Assembly (NCBI RefSeq): GCF_018424695.1
Contig: NZ_QTNQ01000012.1
Location: forward strand, 19,829 to 83,828
Length of the DNA: 64,000 nt
Reading direction: 5' to 3'
Source of the DNA: Vannielia litorea
Lineage (GTDB): Bacteria > Pseudomonadota > Alphaproteobacteria > Rhodobacterales > Rhodobacteraceae
Below the pieces are notes generated by a model. It ran no database searches, was not told the DNA's origin, and saw only the letters and a program-made list of their open reading frames with translations. This document shows positions 8,319 through 18,864 of the stretch, in pieces (within the stretch, counting starts at the first letter, position 1; each line of letters starts with the position of its first letter). The position numbers and the translations under genes were made by a program.

Positions 8319-9055
8319 GCACGCTTCTCGAGGTCAACGGCATCTCCGTCACCTTCGACGGCTACAAGGCCATCCGAAACCTCAGCTTCAACATCGGCGA
8401 GGCCGAGTTGCGCGCCATCATCGGCCCCAACGGTGCGGGCAAGACGACCTTCATGGATATCGTCACCGGCAAGACCAAGCCCGACGAGGGAAAGGTTATC
8501 TGGGGCGAGATGAGCCGCAACCTGGTGGGCATGAACGAGGCCAGAATCGCCCAGGCGGGCATCGGCCGCAAGTTCCAGAAGCCGACCGTTTTCGAGGATC
8601 AATCGGTCCGGGAAAACCTCACCATGGCGCTGCAAAACAAGCGCGGCTGGTCCTCCGTCCTGTTCTGGAAGCCCTCCAAGGCCGACCAGAACCGCGTGGT
8701 CGAACTCGCCGCCGAGATCGGCCTTGCGGACGAGCTGGAGCGCACCTCCGGCGAGCTCTCCCACGGCCAAAAGCAATGGCTCGAAATCGGCATGCTGCTG
8801 GCGCAGGAGCCCCGCCTCCTGCTGGTCGACGAACCGGCGGCGGGGATGACGCTGGCCGAACGCGAGCACACCACCGACATCCTCAAGGAAGCGGCCAAAA
8901 CCCGCGCCGTGGTGGTGGTGGAGCACGATATGGAGTTTGTCCGCCGGCTCGAATGCAAGGTGACGGTGCTGCACGAAGGCTCGGTGCTGGCCGAAGGTTC
9001 GCTCGACCACGTCACCTCCAACCCCGAAGTCATCGAGGTGTATCTTGGCCGCTGA
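8315..9055 (+). CDS. urtD: Urea ABC transporter ATP-binding protein UrtD
   Basis: 246 residues. It has Walker A GPNGAGKT (residues 37-44), an ABC signature-like LSHGQKQWLEIGMLL and Walker B RLLLVDEPAAGMT. The signature is LSHGQ rather than LSGGQ, which is usual for UrtD/LivG. It couples ATP hydrolysis to urea import through UrtBC. It starts inside the urtC stop and overlaps the urtE start. Confidence 0.96.
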   Translation: MSTLLEVNGISVTFDGYKAIRNLSFNIGEAELRAIIGPNGAGKTTFMDIVTGKTKPDEGKVIWGEMSRNLVGMNEARIAQAGIGRKFQKPTVFEDQSVRENLTMALQNKRGWSSVLFWKPSKADQNRVVELAAEIGLADELERTSGELSHGQKQWLEIGMLLAQEPRLLLVDEPAAGMTLAEREHTTDILKEAAKTRAVVVVEHDMEFVRRLECKVTVLHEGSVLAEGSLDHVTSNPEVIEVYLGR

Positions 9056-9767
9056 TCCTTCCAAACCCGACATGCTCAAGCTCGACGGGCTGACGCTCCA
9101 CTACGGCCACTCCCGGATCCTCCACGGCATCTCGATGGAGGCCCGGCAGGGCGAAGTCACCTGCGTCATGGGCACCAACGGCGTCGGCAAAACCTCGCTG
9201 ATGAAGGCGATTTCCGGCACCCACCCCCGCTCCGGCGGCACCGTCACCTTCGACGGCGCCGAGATCGGCAAGCTCCCGGCCCACGAGATGGCCCAACGCG
9301 GCCTCGCCTATGTGCCCCAGGGCCGCGATATCTTCCCGCTGCTTACCGTGAAGGAAAACCTCGAAACCGCCTACGCCTGCCTGCCCAAGTCAGAGCACTT
9401 CATCCCCGATGAGGTCTTCGAGCTTTTCCCGATCCTCAAGGATTTCATCGCCCGGCGCGGCGGCGACCTCTCGGGCGGCCAGCAACAGCAGCTCGCCATC
9501 GCCCGCGCGATGATGACCAAGCCCAAGCTCCTCCTGCTCGACGAGCCGACCGAGGGCATCCAGCCCAACATCATTCAGCAGATCGGCAAGGTCATCGAAT
9601 ACCTGCGCGACCGGGGCGACATGGCGATCATCCTCGTCGAGCAATACTTCGAATTCGCCTACAATCTTGCCGACCGCTTCGTGGTGCTCCGCCGCGGCGA
9701 AGTCACCGCCCGCGGCGCGCGCGGCGAGATCGAGAAATCCACGCTGATGGCCGAAGTCTCGGTCTGA
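9045..9767 (+). CDS. urtE: Urea ABC transporter ATP-binding protein UrtE
   Basis: 240 residues from the first ATG. A second in-frame ATG nine codons later (MLKLDGLTLHYGHSRIL, start 9072) is closer to the family consensus and may be the real start. Walker A is GTNGVGKT (43-50), the signature LSGGQQQQLAIARAM and Walker B LLLLDEPTEGIQ, all typical of LivF/UrtE. It is the last gene of the transporter operon. The first start overlaps urtD by 11 bases. Confidence 0.95.
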   Translation: MAADPSKPDMLKLDGLTLHYGHSRILHGISMEARQGEVTCVMGTNGVGKTSLMKAISGTHPRSGGTVTFDGAEIGKLPAHEMAQRGLAYVPQGRDIFPLLTVKENLETAYACLPKSEHFIPDEVFELFPILKDFIARRGGDLSGGQQQQLAIARAMMTKPKLLLLDEPTEGIQPNIIQQIGKVIEYLRDRGDMAIILVEQYFEFAYNLADRFVVLRRGEVTARGARGEIEKSTLMAEVSV

Positions 9768-9888
9768 CCCCGGGCGAGGACGCCTCGAAGGGCGGATGAG
9801 CCCGCTCCGGGCAGGCCCATCAAGCACATCAGGCCTTTCTTCGCGACGGCGCAGGGCCCATGATCCGCTCTCGAAAAAGGAGCGCGCC

Positions 9889-10662
9889 ATGACCCTGCCC
9901 ACCCAAACCCTCGCCCTCATCGGCACCGGCATGCTCGGCCGCGAGATCGCTCGTGGCCTGCTCGCGTCCGGCCATCCGCCCGAGCGGCTGATCCTCGCCA
10001 ACACCACCGGCACCCCGCCCGAGGGCCTGCCCTGCCGCACCACCACGCCCGCCGTGGCTGCTGAAGCGGCCGATGCGATCCTCCTCTGCGTGCCGCCCGC
10101 CGCGGCCCCGCGCCTCGGCATCACCACTGACAAACCGGTGCTCTCAACCATGGCCGGTCTCACCCTCACCCGGCTCACCGCGCTCACCGGCAGCCCGCGC
10201 GTGATCCGCGCCATGTCCTCCCCCGCCGCAGGGCAGCGCCTCGCCTTCTCGCCCTGGGCCGCTGCCCCAGGCGCCACACCGGCAGACAAAGCCCTCGCCA
10301 ACGCCCTCTTTTCCGCCATAGGAACCACCGCCGAACTCTCCGACGAAGCCCAGATCGACGTCTTCACCGCCATTACCGGCCCGGTCCCCGGCTTCGTCGC
10401 CTTCTTCGCCGAGGCGGTGCAGGCCTATGCGGAAAGCGAGGGCATCGCCCCGGACACCGCCCTCGCCGCAACCCGCCAGCTCTTCCTCTCCGCCGGGCAG
10501 ATGCTGGCGGCCGGCCCCGCGCCCGCCGTGCATGTGCAACAGATGATCGACTACGCCGGCACTACCGCCGCCGGGCTCGACGCCATGCGCGCCTCGCCGC
10601 TCGCCGCGCTCATTGCCGAAGGCCTCGCCGCCGCCACCGCCCGCGCCCGCACAATCGGCTGA
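9889..10662 (+). CDS. Pyrroline-5-carboxylate reductase-like oxidoreductase
   Basis: 257 residues from the ATG preceded by AAAAAGGAGCGCGCC; the frame is open further upstream without a better start. There is an N-terminal Rossmann motif, LALIGTGMLGREIA (GTGMLG at 12-17). The C-terminal helical domain ends with GTTAAGLDAMRASPLAALIAE, the P5C-reductase dimer/substrate region. The usual TSPGGTT sequence is degraded to YAGTT, and the proposed substrate loop is divergent. It may therefore be a ProC paralogue acting on another imine rather than the main proline enzyme. The gene stands 121 bases after urtE and appears to be transcribed separately. Confidence 0.75.
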   Translation: MTLPTQTLALIGTGMLGREIARGLLASGHPPERLILANTTGTPPEGLPCRTTTPAVAAEAADAILLCVPPAAAPRLGITTDKPVLSTMAGLTLTRLTALTGSPRVIRAMSSPAAGQRLAFSPWAAAPGATPADKALANALFSAIGTTAELSDEAQIDVFTAITGPVPGFVAFFAEAVQAYAESEGIAPDTALAATRQLFLSAGQMLAAGPAPAVHVQQMIDYAGTTAAGLDAMRASPLAALIAEGLAAATARARTIG

Positions 10663-10760
10663 CAGCGGGGCCGCTCTCACATCCACGTCATCCGACATAT
10701 CCCGGCTATCCCCCGGCGCCCCGCCGCGCTACCTCCCGGCGCATTCCGCCGGAGCCGCCC

Positions 10761-11228
10761 ATGCCTCTCACCTTCGCCCGCCTGCCGCAGATCGACCCGA
10801 ACCTGCTGCTCGCCCATATGAACGACCCGCGCATCGCCGCCCACCTGCCGCTGCTCACGCAGCCCTGGGGGCCACAGGAAGTGGCCGCCTTCGTCGCCGC
10901 CAAGGAGGCCTGTTGGGCGCGCGACGGGCTTGGCCACTGGGCCTTTCTCGATGATGAATCCTACGTCGGCTGGGGTGGCTTCCAGAAGGAAGGGGAGGAA
11001 TGGGATTTCGGCCTCGTCCTCACGCCCGAGGCCTTCGGGCGGGGCCGCGCCATTGCCGCACAGGCGCTGGCAAAGGCCCGCACCGATCCGCGCATCCCCT
11101 TCGTCACCTTCCTCCTCGCGCCCTCGCGCCGCAGCCTCTCGGCTCTCACCCGGCTGGGGGCCCGGCCGCTGGGCGAGGTGGAGCACGCAGGGCAACGCTT
11201 CCTCAAATTCCGGCTCGATACCGCCTGA
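10761..11228 (+). CDS. GNAT family N-acetyltransferase
   Basis: 155 residues beginning MPLTFARLPQIDPNLLLAHM. The pattern of an N-terminal variable region, WAFLDDESYVGWGGFQ, DFGLVLTPEAFGRGRAIAAQAL (acetyl-CoA binding motif A, here with G-R-G-R-A) and LARRLGARPLGE-like strands fits GNAT enzymes of the RimJ/RimL type. The substrate cannot be predicted. It is followed after 83 bases by a GAPDH gene with no sign of shared function. Confidence 0.75.
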   Translation: MPLTFARLPQIDPNLLLAHMNDPRIAAHLPLLTQPWGPQEVAAFVAAKEACWARDGLGHWAFLDDESYVGWGGFQKEGEEWDFGLVLTPEAFGRGRAIAAQALAKARTDPRIPFVTFLLAPSRRSLSALTRLGARPLGEVEHAGQRFLKFRLDTA

Positions 11229-11311
11229 CCAGCCGGGCAGGGCAGGGGTTGCCCCCGGCAGCCGTCCGGCGCAGCCTCCGCCCCAACGCGCCCCCCGAGT
11301 CGGAGTTTCCC

Positions 11312-12286
11312 ATGCCCACCATCGCCCTCAACGGCTTCGGCCGCATCGGACGCACCGTCCTGCGCCAGCTTCTCGCTTCCCGGCCCGGCATCACCCTCGC
11401 GCTCATCAACGACATCGAGCCACTGGAAACCTGCGCCTACCTCTTCGCCTATGACAGCGTCTTCGGCCCCTGGCCCGGCGAGGTCAAAACTGCCCCCGAG
11501 GCGCTGGTGATCGACGGCAGGCCGATCCGCTTCACCGCCACGCCCGATCTCTCCACGCTCGATCTCTCGGGCGTCGACGTGGTGCTCGAATGCACCGGGC
11601 TCGCGGGCAAGCGTGCGGTGGCCGAGCGGGGGCTGGCGGCAGGGGCGAAATCCGTTCTTGTTTCCGGCCCGTCCGACGAGGCCGACATCACCATCGTGAT
11701 GGGCGCGAACGAGAGCGCCCTCACTGACCAGCGCATCGTCTCCAACGCCTCCTGCACAACCAACGCCCTCGCGCCGCTGCTGAAACTGCTCGACGAAGCC
11801 TTCGGCGTGGAGGCCGGGCAGATGACGACGGTGCATTGCTACACCGGCGCCCAGCCCACAGTGGATGCGCCCCGCAAAGCGCCCGAGCGCTCTCGCGCCG
11901 CCGCCCTCTCTATGGTGCCCACCACAACCTCTGCCGCCCGCCTGATCGACCGGGTGCTGCCTGGCCTCGCGGGCCGTATAGAGGCCCGTGCCCTCCGCGT
12001 GCCCACCGCCTCCGTGTCGGCCATCGATCTCACCGTTGCCACCCGCGAGGCGACGACGGTTGAAGCCGTCAACGCGGCCCTCGCGGCTGCCCGTGGCCAG
12101 ATCATCGGTTCCACCGATCAACCCTTGGTCTCCTCCGACCTGCGCGCCCGCGCCGAGAGCCTCATCGTCGCGCCGCGCGAAACATCCGTGGCGGGCGGGC
12201 TGACCCGGGTCTTCGGCTGGTATGACAACGAATGGGGCTTCTCTGCCCGGATGCTCGACATGGCCGAGCGCATGGCCGGGCGGTGA
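11312..12286 (+). CDS. gap: Type I glyceraldehyde-3-phosphate dehydrogenase
   Basis: 324 residues from ATG at 11312; the frame is open far upstream but the family start MPTIALNGFGRIGRTVLRQL is unambiguous. The NAD-binding GFGRIG, the active-site block SNASCTTN with Cys148, and the C-terminal WYDNEWGFSARMLDM are present. It interconverts glyceraldehyde-3-phosphate and 1,3-bisphosphoglycerate. It is a little shorter and more divergent than a typical housekeeping Gap, so it may be a second paralogue or an erythrose-4-phosphate dehydrogenase-like enzyme. Its TGA overlaps the GTG of the next, broken gene. Confidence 0.88.
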   Translation: MPTIALNGFGRIGRTVLRQLLASRPGITLALINDIEPLETCAYLFAYDSVFGPWPGEVKTAPEALVIDGRPIRFTATPDLSTLDLSGVDVVLECTGLAGKRAVAERGLAAGAKSVLVSGPSDEADITIVMGANESALTDQRIVSNASCTTNALAPLLKLLDEAFGVEAGQMTTVHCYTGAQPTVDAPRKAPERSRAAALSMVPTTTSAARLIDRVLPGLAGRIEARALRVPTASVSAIDLTVATREATTVEAVNAALAAARGQIIGSTDQPLVSSDLRARAESLIVAPRETSVAGGLTRVFGWYDNEWGFSARMLDMAERMAGR

Positions 12287-12797
12287 AACACCTGCTCGCC
12301 GTTCCCGGCTCTGCCCGCGCCGCCTCCACCAACCGCGCTTTCCTCGCCGCCCTGGCCGAGCTGGCACCGCCGGAGCTGGGAATCTCCCTTTGGGACGGGC
12401 TCGCCGGCCTGCCAATTTTCTCCCCCGATCTGGAGGCCGCCCCGCCGCCGCCCGTGCGGGACTGGGCGGCGCAGGTGGGGCGGGCCGACGGCTTGCTGCT
12501 GGCGGTGCCCGAGTATGTTCACGCTCTCCCCGGCGGTTTCAAGAACGCCATCGACTGGCTGGTGTCGCGCGAGGAAATCATCGGCAAGCCGGTGGCGCTG
12601 GGCATGGCTCGCACCGGGGCGAAGAGGCGCTGGCCCAGTTGCGCCGGGTAATGTCGACCGTGACCGAGGGCTTCATGGAGGAGCCCTTCCTGCGCCTGCA
12701 TCTGCTCTCGAAGTCCCCCGAGGAGGTACGGGCGGAGGTGCTTGCACAGGCCCGCGAGGCGCAGGCCTTCCTGTGCGCCCTCGCTGCGCGCCTCTAG
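12283..12797 (+). pseudogene. NADPH-dependent FMN reductase family protein, frameshifted
   Basis: The GTG at 12283 overlaps the gap stop. The frame encodes VKHLLAVPGSARAASTNRAF, then LLLAVPEYVHALPGGFKNAIDWLVSREEI, the flavodoxin-like FMN reductase core. It breaks after ...KPVALGMA near 12601-12615 and ends at 12651. The second half (GEEALAQLRRVMSTVTEGFM...) continues in the frame one base earlier to the stop at 12797. The two halves join well as one ~170-residue protein, so a single missing base near 12610 explains the break. It is either a real pseudogene or a sequencing error. Confidence 0.8.
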
Positions 12798-13164
12798 CCT
12801 CCAGACGCGGCGCGGGCCGTTAACCTCTCCGGCAGCCTGTAAACCCGTATGCATCGGTTGTGCATGGAATGTGCATCACTTGTTGTCCATAAAATTTCAT
12901 CGTTAACGCAAGTAAGGGCCACGTAACGTGCAATGGTGCACAGTCAAGCGGCTCGGATCCTCGGTCAATCTCGCCACAAAAGCGGCTTCCGAGGTATTGG
13001 TAAGTTTCGGAAAAGAATAGGATATTCCTGAAAATCGTCTTCCGCACGCCCGGCCCGTGCCGGGTTAACCACTGCCTGCCATACTCTCCGGCACTCAGGG
13101 GCTTCATTCCGCCCCCCGGCCTGATAGGCTTCTCCCAAAGCCTCTTCATGGAAGGATCAGCCAG
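12798..13164. other. 367-base intergenic region upstream of uraH
   Basis: AT-rich for this genome in 12840-13040, with no credible gene. It contains a phased TGTGCAT array (listed separately), a CACGTAACGTG dyad at about 12920-12930 and GTTAAC at 12902. A promoter for uraH is expected here. A long opposite-strand frame that crosses this region and uraH is a shadow. Confidence 0.6.
12848..12876. repeat. 11-bp-phased TGTGCAT array, copy 1
   Basis: Heptamers start at 12848 (TATGCAT, one mismatch), 12859 (TGTGCAT) and 12870 (TGTGCAT), exactly 11 bp apart, about one helical turn. The 14-mer TGTGCATCACTTGT (12870-12883) recurs, inverted and twice, at 49451-49486. Such spacing suggests side-by-side binding of a regulator on one face of the helix. 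It lies about 290 bases upstream of uraH and just after the broken reductase gene. Confidence 0.65.
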
Positions 13165-13521
13165 ATGCCGGGATATCTCACGACCCATGTGCTCGACACC
13201 GCGCGCGGGGTGCCTGCGGAGGGCCTTGTGGTGATGCTCTTCCGGATCGGCGAGGGGGGCGCGCGTGAAGGCATCGCCCAGATGGTCACCAATGAAGATG
13301 GCCGCACGGATGCGCCGATCCTGCCGAAAGAGGATTTCAAAACAGGGGCTTACGAGCTGGTTTTCCATGCGGGCCACTACCTCAAGGCGACGATGCAGGG
13401 CGGGGATGGCGAGCTGTTTCTCAACGAGGTGCCAATCCGCTTCACCATGACGGAAGAGACCCACTACCACGTGCCGCTCCTGCTCTCGCCCTACAGCTAT
13501 TCGACATATCGCGGCAGCTAG
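13165..13521 (+). CDS. uraH: 5-Hydroxyisourate hydrolase (transthyretin-like)
   Basis: 118 residues, the standard length for the family. The N-terminal signature LTTHVLDTARGVPAEGL with catalytic His8, and the C-terminal tetrapeptide YRGS, diagnostic of hydroxyisourate hydrolases, are both present. The enzyme hydrolyses 5-hydroxyisourate to OHCU in the uricase pathway. No other urate gene lies nearby. Because urate breakdown yields allantoin and can end in urea, a loose link to the urea genes is possible, but there is no operon link. Confidence 0.93.
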   Translation: MPGYLTTHVLDTARGVPAEGLVVMLFRIGEGGAREGIAQMVTNEDGRTDAPILPKEDFKTGAYELVFHAGHYLKATMQGGDGELFLNEVPIRFTMTEETHYHVPLLLSPYSYSTYRGS

Positions 13522-13524
13522 GGC

Positions 13525-13576
13525 TTGACCTTCCAGTGACTGGAAGCCCTATGTCCAGTGACTGGAAGCCCTATGT
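13525..13576 (+). promoter_or_regulatory. CueR-type copA promoter with tandemly duplicated operator
   Basis: A -35 box TTGACC (13525-13530) and a -10-like TATGTC (13550-13555) are separated by 19 bases. They flank the dyad CTTCCAGTGACTGGAAG (13530-13546). This overlong spacer with a dyad is the hallmark of MerR/CueR promoters. A 22-base segment (CCAGTGACTGGAAGCCCTAT plus GT) occurs twice head-to-tail at 13533-13554 and 13555-13576. The second copy repeats the dyad core but lacks the TTGACC -35. The copA ATG follows 36 bases later. Confidence 0.88.
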
Positions 13577-13612
13577 AAGGCTCCGGGCGATCCCCGCCCC
13601 GGAGTCCGTATC

Positions 13613-16327
13613 ATGCGCGATGACCACGTCGCAGAAGCCCGCCTCAGCATCACCGGCATGAGCTGCGGCAAGTGCACCGCCCGCGTTGAAGCCGCGCTTC
13701 GCGCCGCGCCCGGCGTGCGCTCCGCCACTGTGACCCGTGAGCTGGGAGAGGCCGTAACCCTCTATGATCCCTCGCAAATTACGCGCGAAGCCTTGGCGGA
13801 TCTGGTGACAGAAGCAGGTTATCCGGCCACGGCTGAGCCCCGCCCCAACGCTACGATCGAAGCGCCCGCAGAGCCTGCCGCACACCGCCCTGCTGCGCCT
13901 GAAACCACCGTCCTCAACATCGAGAACATGCACTGCGCCTCCTGCGTCGGGCGAGTCGAAAAGGCCCTCTCCGCCGTCCCCGGCGTTACCTCGGCTACCG
14001 TCAATCTCGCCACCCGCCGCGCCGCCGTGACCCACGGCCCGCTACCCGCTAATGCACTTGCCGAGGCGTCCGGAAACGCCGGTTACCCTGCGCATCTCCA
14101 TAGCGAGGCCACCACCACGCTTGCCATCGAGAACATGCACTGTGCCTCCTGCGTCGGCACGGTCGAAAAGGCCCTCTCCGCCGTTCCCGGTGTGACCTCC
14201 ACGACCGTCAACCTCGCGACCCGACGGGCCACCGTGACCCATGGAGGCGTTGCGGGTGACGCGCTCGAAAACGCCGCAAAATCAGTGGGCTACCCTGCAA
14301 GGGTGCAAAGCCGCCAGCACCATGAGGCCGGCCCCGCAGACACCGCGGAGGAAACGCGCGCAATGGCCCGCCGCACTCTTATCGCGGCTTTGCTGACAGC
14401 CCCTGTCTTCCTGCTCGAAATGGGCGGCCACCTCTACCCGCCGCTGCACCACTGGGTCATCGGCACGCTCGGGGAAACCCCGTGGCGTATCGTGCAATTC
14501 CTGCTCACCACAGCCGTCCTCGCCGTCCCCGGCCGCCTCTTCTTCACCTCGGGTATTCCTGCGCTCCTGCGCCGCGCGCCCGAGATGAATGCCCTCGTCG
14601 CCCTCGGCGCCGGGACCGCATGGGCCTATTCCACCCTCGCCACCTTCGCGCCGGGGCTCCTGCCCGAAGGCGCGAACCACGTCTATTTCGAGGCCGCTGC
14701 AGTGATCGTCACGCTCATCCTGCTCGGCCGCACGCTGGAGGCGCGCGCCCGCGGCCAGGCCGGGGCTGCGCTGCGCGGGCTGATGGCGCTGACGCCTGAA
14801 ACCGCACCGGTGCAAACCCCGCAAGGTGTTCAGAACAAACCGGTTTCCGAGATCGCGCCGGGTGACGTGCTTCACCTCGCGCCCGGGGCCCGCGTTGCCG
14901 TCGATGGGGTGGTGACGGAGGGCGAAGGCTGGCTCGACGAGGCCATGGTGACCGGCGAGGCGCACCCTGTGGCAAAGTCCAAGGGCGACGCGCTCACGGG
15001 CGGCACCGTCAACGGCACCACGGCGCTGACATACCGCGCCACTGCCGTCGGCAATGACACCGTGCTTGCCCGCATCGCCGCCCAGGTGGAACAGGCACAG
15101 GCCACGAAGCTGCCGGTTCAGCGCACCATCGACAAGGTCACCGCCGTGTTCGTCCCGGCCGTGCTGCTGATCGCGGCCCTCACCGTGGCCGTGTGGCTGG
15201 GGGCCACGGGCGATATCTCCCGCGCCCTCGTGGCCGGGGTGTCGGTGCTCATCATCGCCTGTCCCTGCGCCATGGGGCTGGCCACGCCCGTCTCCATCCT
15301 CGTCGCCACCGGGCGTGCCGCAGAGCTGGGCGTGATCTTCCGAAAGGGTGCGGCGCTGGAACAGCTCGGGGCCGTGAAAACACTGGCCTTCGACAAAACG
15401 GGCACGCTCACCGAAGGCCACCCTGCGCTTACCTCCGTCACGCCCGTTGGGATCGACCGCGCCGAGGCCCTCCGCCTCGCCGCCTCCGCCGAGGCCCGCT
15501 CGGAGCATCCGCTGGCCAAGGCGCTGGTGGCAGCCGCCGAGGCTGACGGGCTGGCGCTGGCCCCGGCAGAAAACGCCACCGCGAAACCGGGATACGGGCT
15601 CACGGCAACGGTGGAGGGCAAGGCGCTGATCGTCGGCGGACCGCGCGCGACGGAGGCGGACGGTCTCGCCATTCCGCCCGCCCTCTCTGACGTTCTGGAG
15701 GCTGCGGAAGCCCGGGCCGAAACCGCCTTCTTCCTCGCCGTCGATGGCAAGGTTGCGGCACTCTTCACCGTTGCGGATCCGATCAAGGAAGGTGCGCCAG
15801 CCGCCCTGAACGCGCTGAAAATAAAAGGCATTTCGCTCTCGCTCCTCTCGGGGGATGCGCCGGGCGTGGCCCGGGCTGTTGCGCGCGAGTTGGCCATAGA
15901 CAACCCGGAAGGCGGCTTGCTGCCGGGTGACAAGCTCGCCCGGATCGAGGCGCTGAAGGCAGGCGGGCCCGTAGGCTTCGTGGGAGATGGCATCAACGAC
16001 GCGCCCGCCCTCGCCGCTGCCGATGTGGGCCTTGCCATCGGCACCGGAACCGAGGTGGCGGTGGAAGCGGCCGATGTCGTGCTGCTCTCGGGTCGGCTTT
16101 CGGGCCTCGGCGCGGCGCATGACATCTCCCGCCGCACCATGGCCAACATCCGCCAGAACCTCGCCTGGGCCTTCGGCTATAACGTACTGCTGATCCCGGT
16201 CGCCGCCGGGGTGCTGGTGCCCTTCGGCGGGCCACAACTTTCGCCGATGCTGGGCGCGGGGGCCATGGCGCTCTCGTCGCTCGCTGTCGTTGCCAACGCA
16301 TTGCGCCTGAGGAGGGCCGCCTCTTGA
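13613..16327 (+). CDS. copA: Copper-exporting P1B-type ATPase with three HMA domains
   Basis: 904 residues. Three N-terminal heavy-metal-associated domains carry CxxC at C18/C21, C108/C111 and C177/C180. Eight membrane spans follow, with the CPC ion motif (C550-P-C552), the phosphorylation site DKTGTLTEG (D594) and the hinge GDGINDAP (~791-798). It exports Cu(I) from the cytoplasm. HMA2 and HMA3 are nearly identical (NMHCASCVG, VEKALSAVPGVTS, VNLATRRA) and offset by exactly 69 residues, a recent internal duplication. The upstream CueR promoter and the coupled cueR gene support copper over other metals. Confidence 0.96.
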   Translation: MRDDHVAEARLSITGMSCGKCTARVEAALRAAPGVRSATVTRELGEAVTLYDPSQITREALADLVTEAGYPATAEPRPNATIEAPAEPAAHRPAAPETTVLNIENMHCASCVGRVEKALSAVPGVTSATVNLATRRAAVTHGPLPANALAEASGNAGYPAHLHSEATTTLAIENMHCASCVGTVEKALSAVPGVTSTTVNLATRRATVTHGGVAGDALENAAKSVGYPARVQSRQHHEAGPADTAEETRAMARRTLIAALLTAPVFLLEMGGHLYPPLHHWVIGTLGETPWRIVQFLLTTAVLAVPGRLFFTSGIPALLRRAPEMNALVALGAGTAWAYSTLATFAPGLLPEGANHVYFEAAAVIVTLILLGRTLEARARGQAGAALRGLMALTPETAPVQTPQGVQNKPVSEIAPGDVLHLAPGARVAVDGVVTEGEGWLDEAMVTGEAHPVAKSKGDALTGGTVNGTTALTYRATAVGNDTVLARIAAQVEQAQATKLPVQRTIDKVTAVFVPAVLLIAALTVAVWLGATGDISRALVAGVSVLIIACPCAMGLATPVSILVATGRAAELGVIFRKGAALEQLGAVKTLAFDKTGTLTEGHPALTSVTPVGIDRAEALRLAASAEARSEHPLAKALVAAAEADGLALAPAENATAKPGYGLTATVEGKALIVGGPRATEADGLAIPPALSDVLEAAEARAETAFFLAVDGKVAALFTVADPIKEGAPAALNALKIKGISLSLLSGDAPGVARAVARELAIDNPEGGLLPGDKLARIEALKAGGPVGFVGDGINDAPALAAADVGLAIGTGTEVAVEAADVVLLSGRLSGLGAAHDISRRTMANIRQNLAWAFGYNVLLIPVAAGVLVPFGGPQLSPMLGAGAMALSSLAVVANALRLRRAAS

Positions 16328-16707
16328 ACATCTCCGAAGCCGCCAGCCGGGCCGGCTTGCCGCCCAAGACCATCCGATATTACGAGGAGATCGGCCTCGT
16401 CGCGCCCCGGCGCGATACCAATGGCTACCGCAGCTTTACCGAGGCGCATATCCACAAGCTGCACTTTCTCGCGCGGGCCCGGGGGCTTGGCTTCTCCATC
16501 GAGGATTGCCGCACCCTTCTGGCGCTCTACGAAGACGCGGGCCGCGCCTCGGCAGACGTGAAATCCGTTGCTCAGGACCACCTGGCGCAGATCGAGGCCA
16601 AGATTACCGAGCTGACCGCGATGCGCGATACCCTGACGGAACTGGTGCAGGCCTGCGCTGGGGATCATCGCCCGGATTGCCCCATTCTCAAGGGGCTGGA
16701 GACCTAG
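16324..16707 (+). CDS. cueR: CueR-type MerR family copper-responsive regulator
   Basis: 127 residues with a TTG start that overlaps the copA stop (TTGA). The N-terminal MerR helix-turn-helix (MNISEAASRAGLPPKTIRYYEEIGLV) is followed by a dimerisation coil. The metal loop has C111 and C119 separated by seven residues, the C-X7-C spacing of Cu(I)/Ag(I)/Au(I) sensors. It probably activates the 19-bp-spacer promoter upstream of copA and so its own transcription, since no promoter is visible between the genes. The rare TTG start probably keeps its level low. Confidence 0.93.
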   Translation: MNISEAASRAGLPPKTIRYYEEIGLVAPRRDTNGYRSFTEAHIHKLHFLARARGLGFSIEDCRTLLALYEDAGRASADVKSVAQDHLAQIEAKITELTAMRDTLTELVQACAGDHRPDCPILKGLET

Positions 16708-16732
16708 GCAGCATCCCTCAGCCTCGCGCCCC

Positions 16733-18842
<2,110 letters not shown>

Positions 18843-18864
18843 GGCGAAGGCAAAAGCCGGTCCG

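Noticed and set aside
12820..13470. 216-codon leftward frame across the uraH upstream region
   Set aside because: It is antisense to the secure uraH gene and crosses AT-rich intergenic sequence.
14282..16237. 651-codon leftward frame over copA
   Set aside because: Antisense shadow; P-type ATPase motifs lie on the plus strand.
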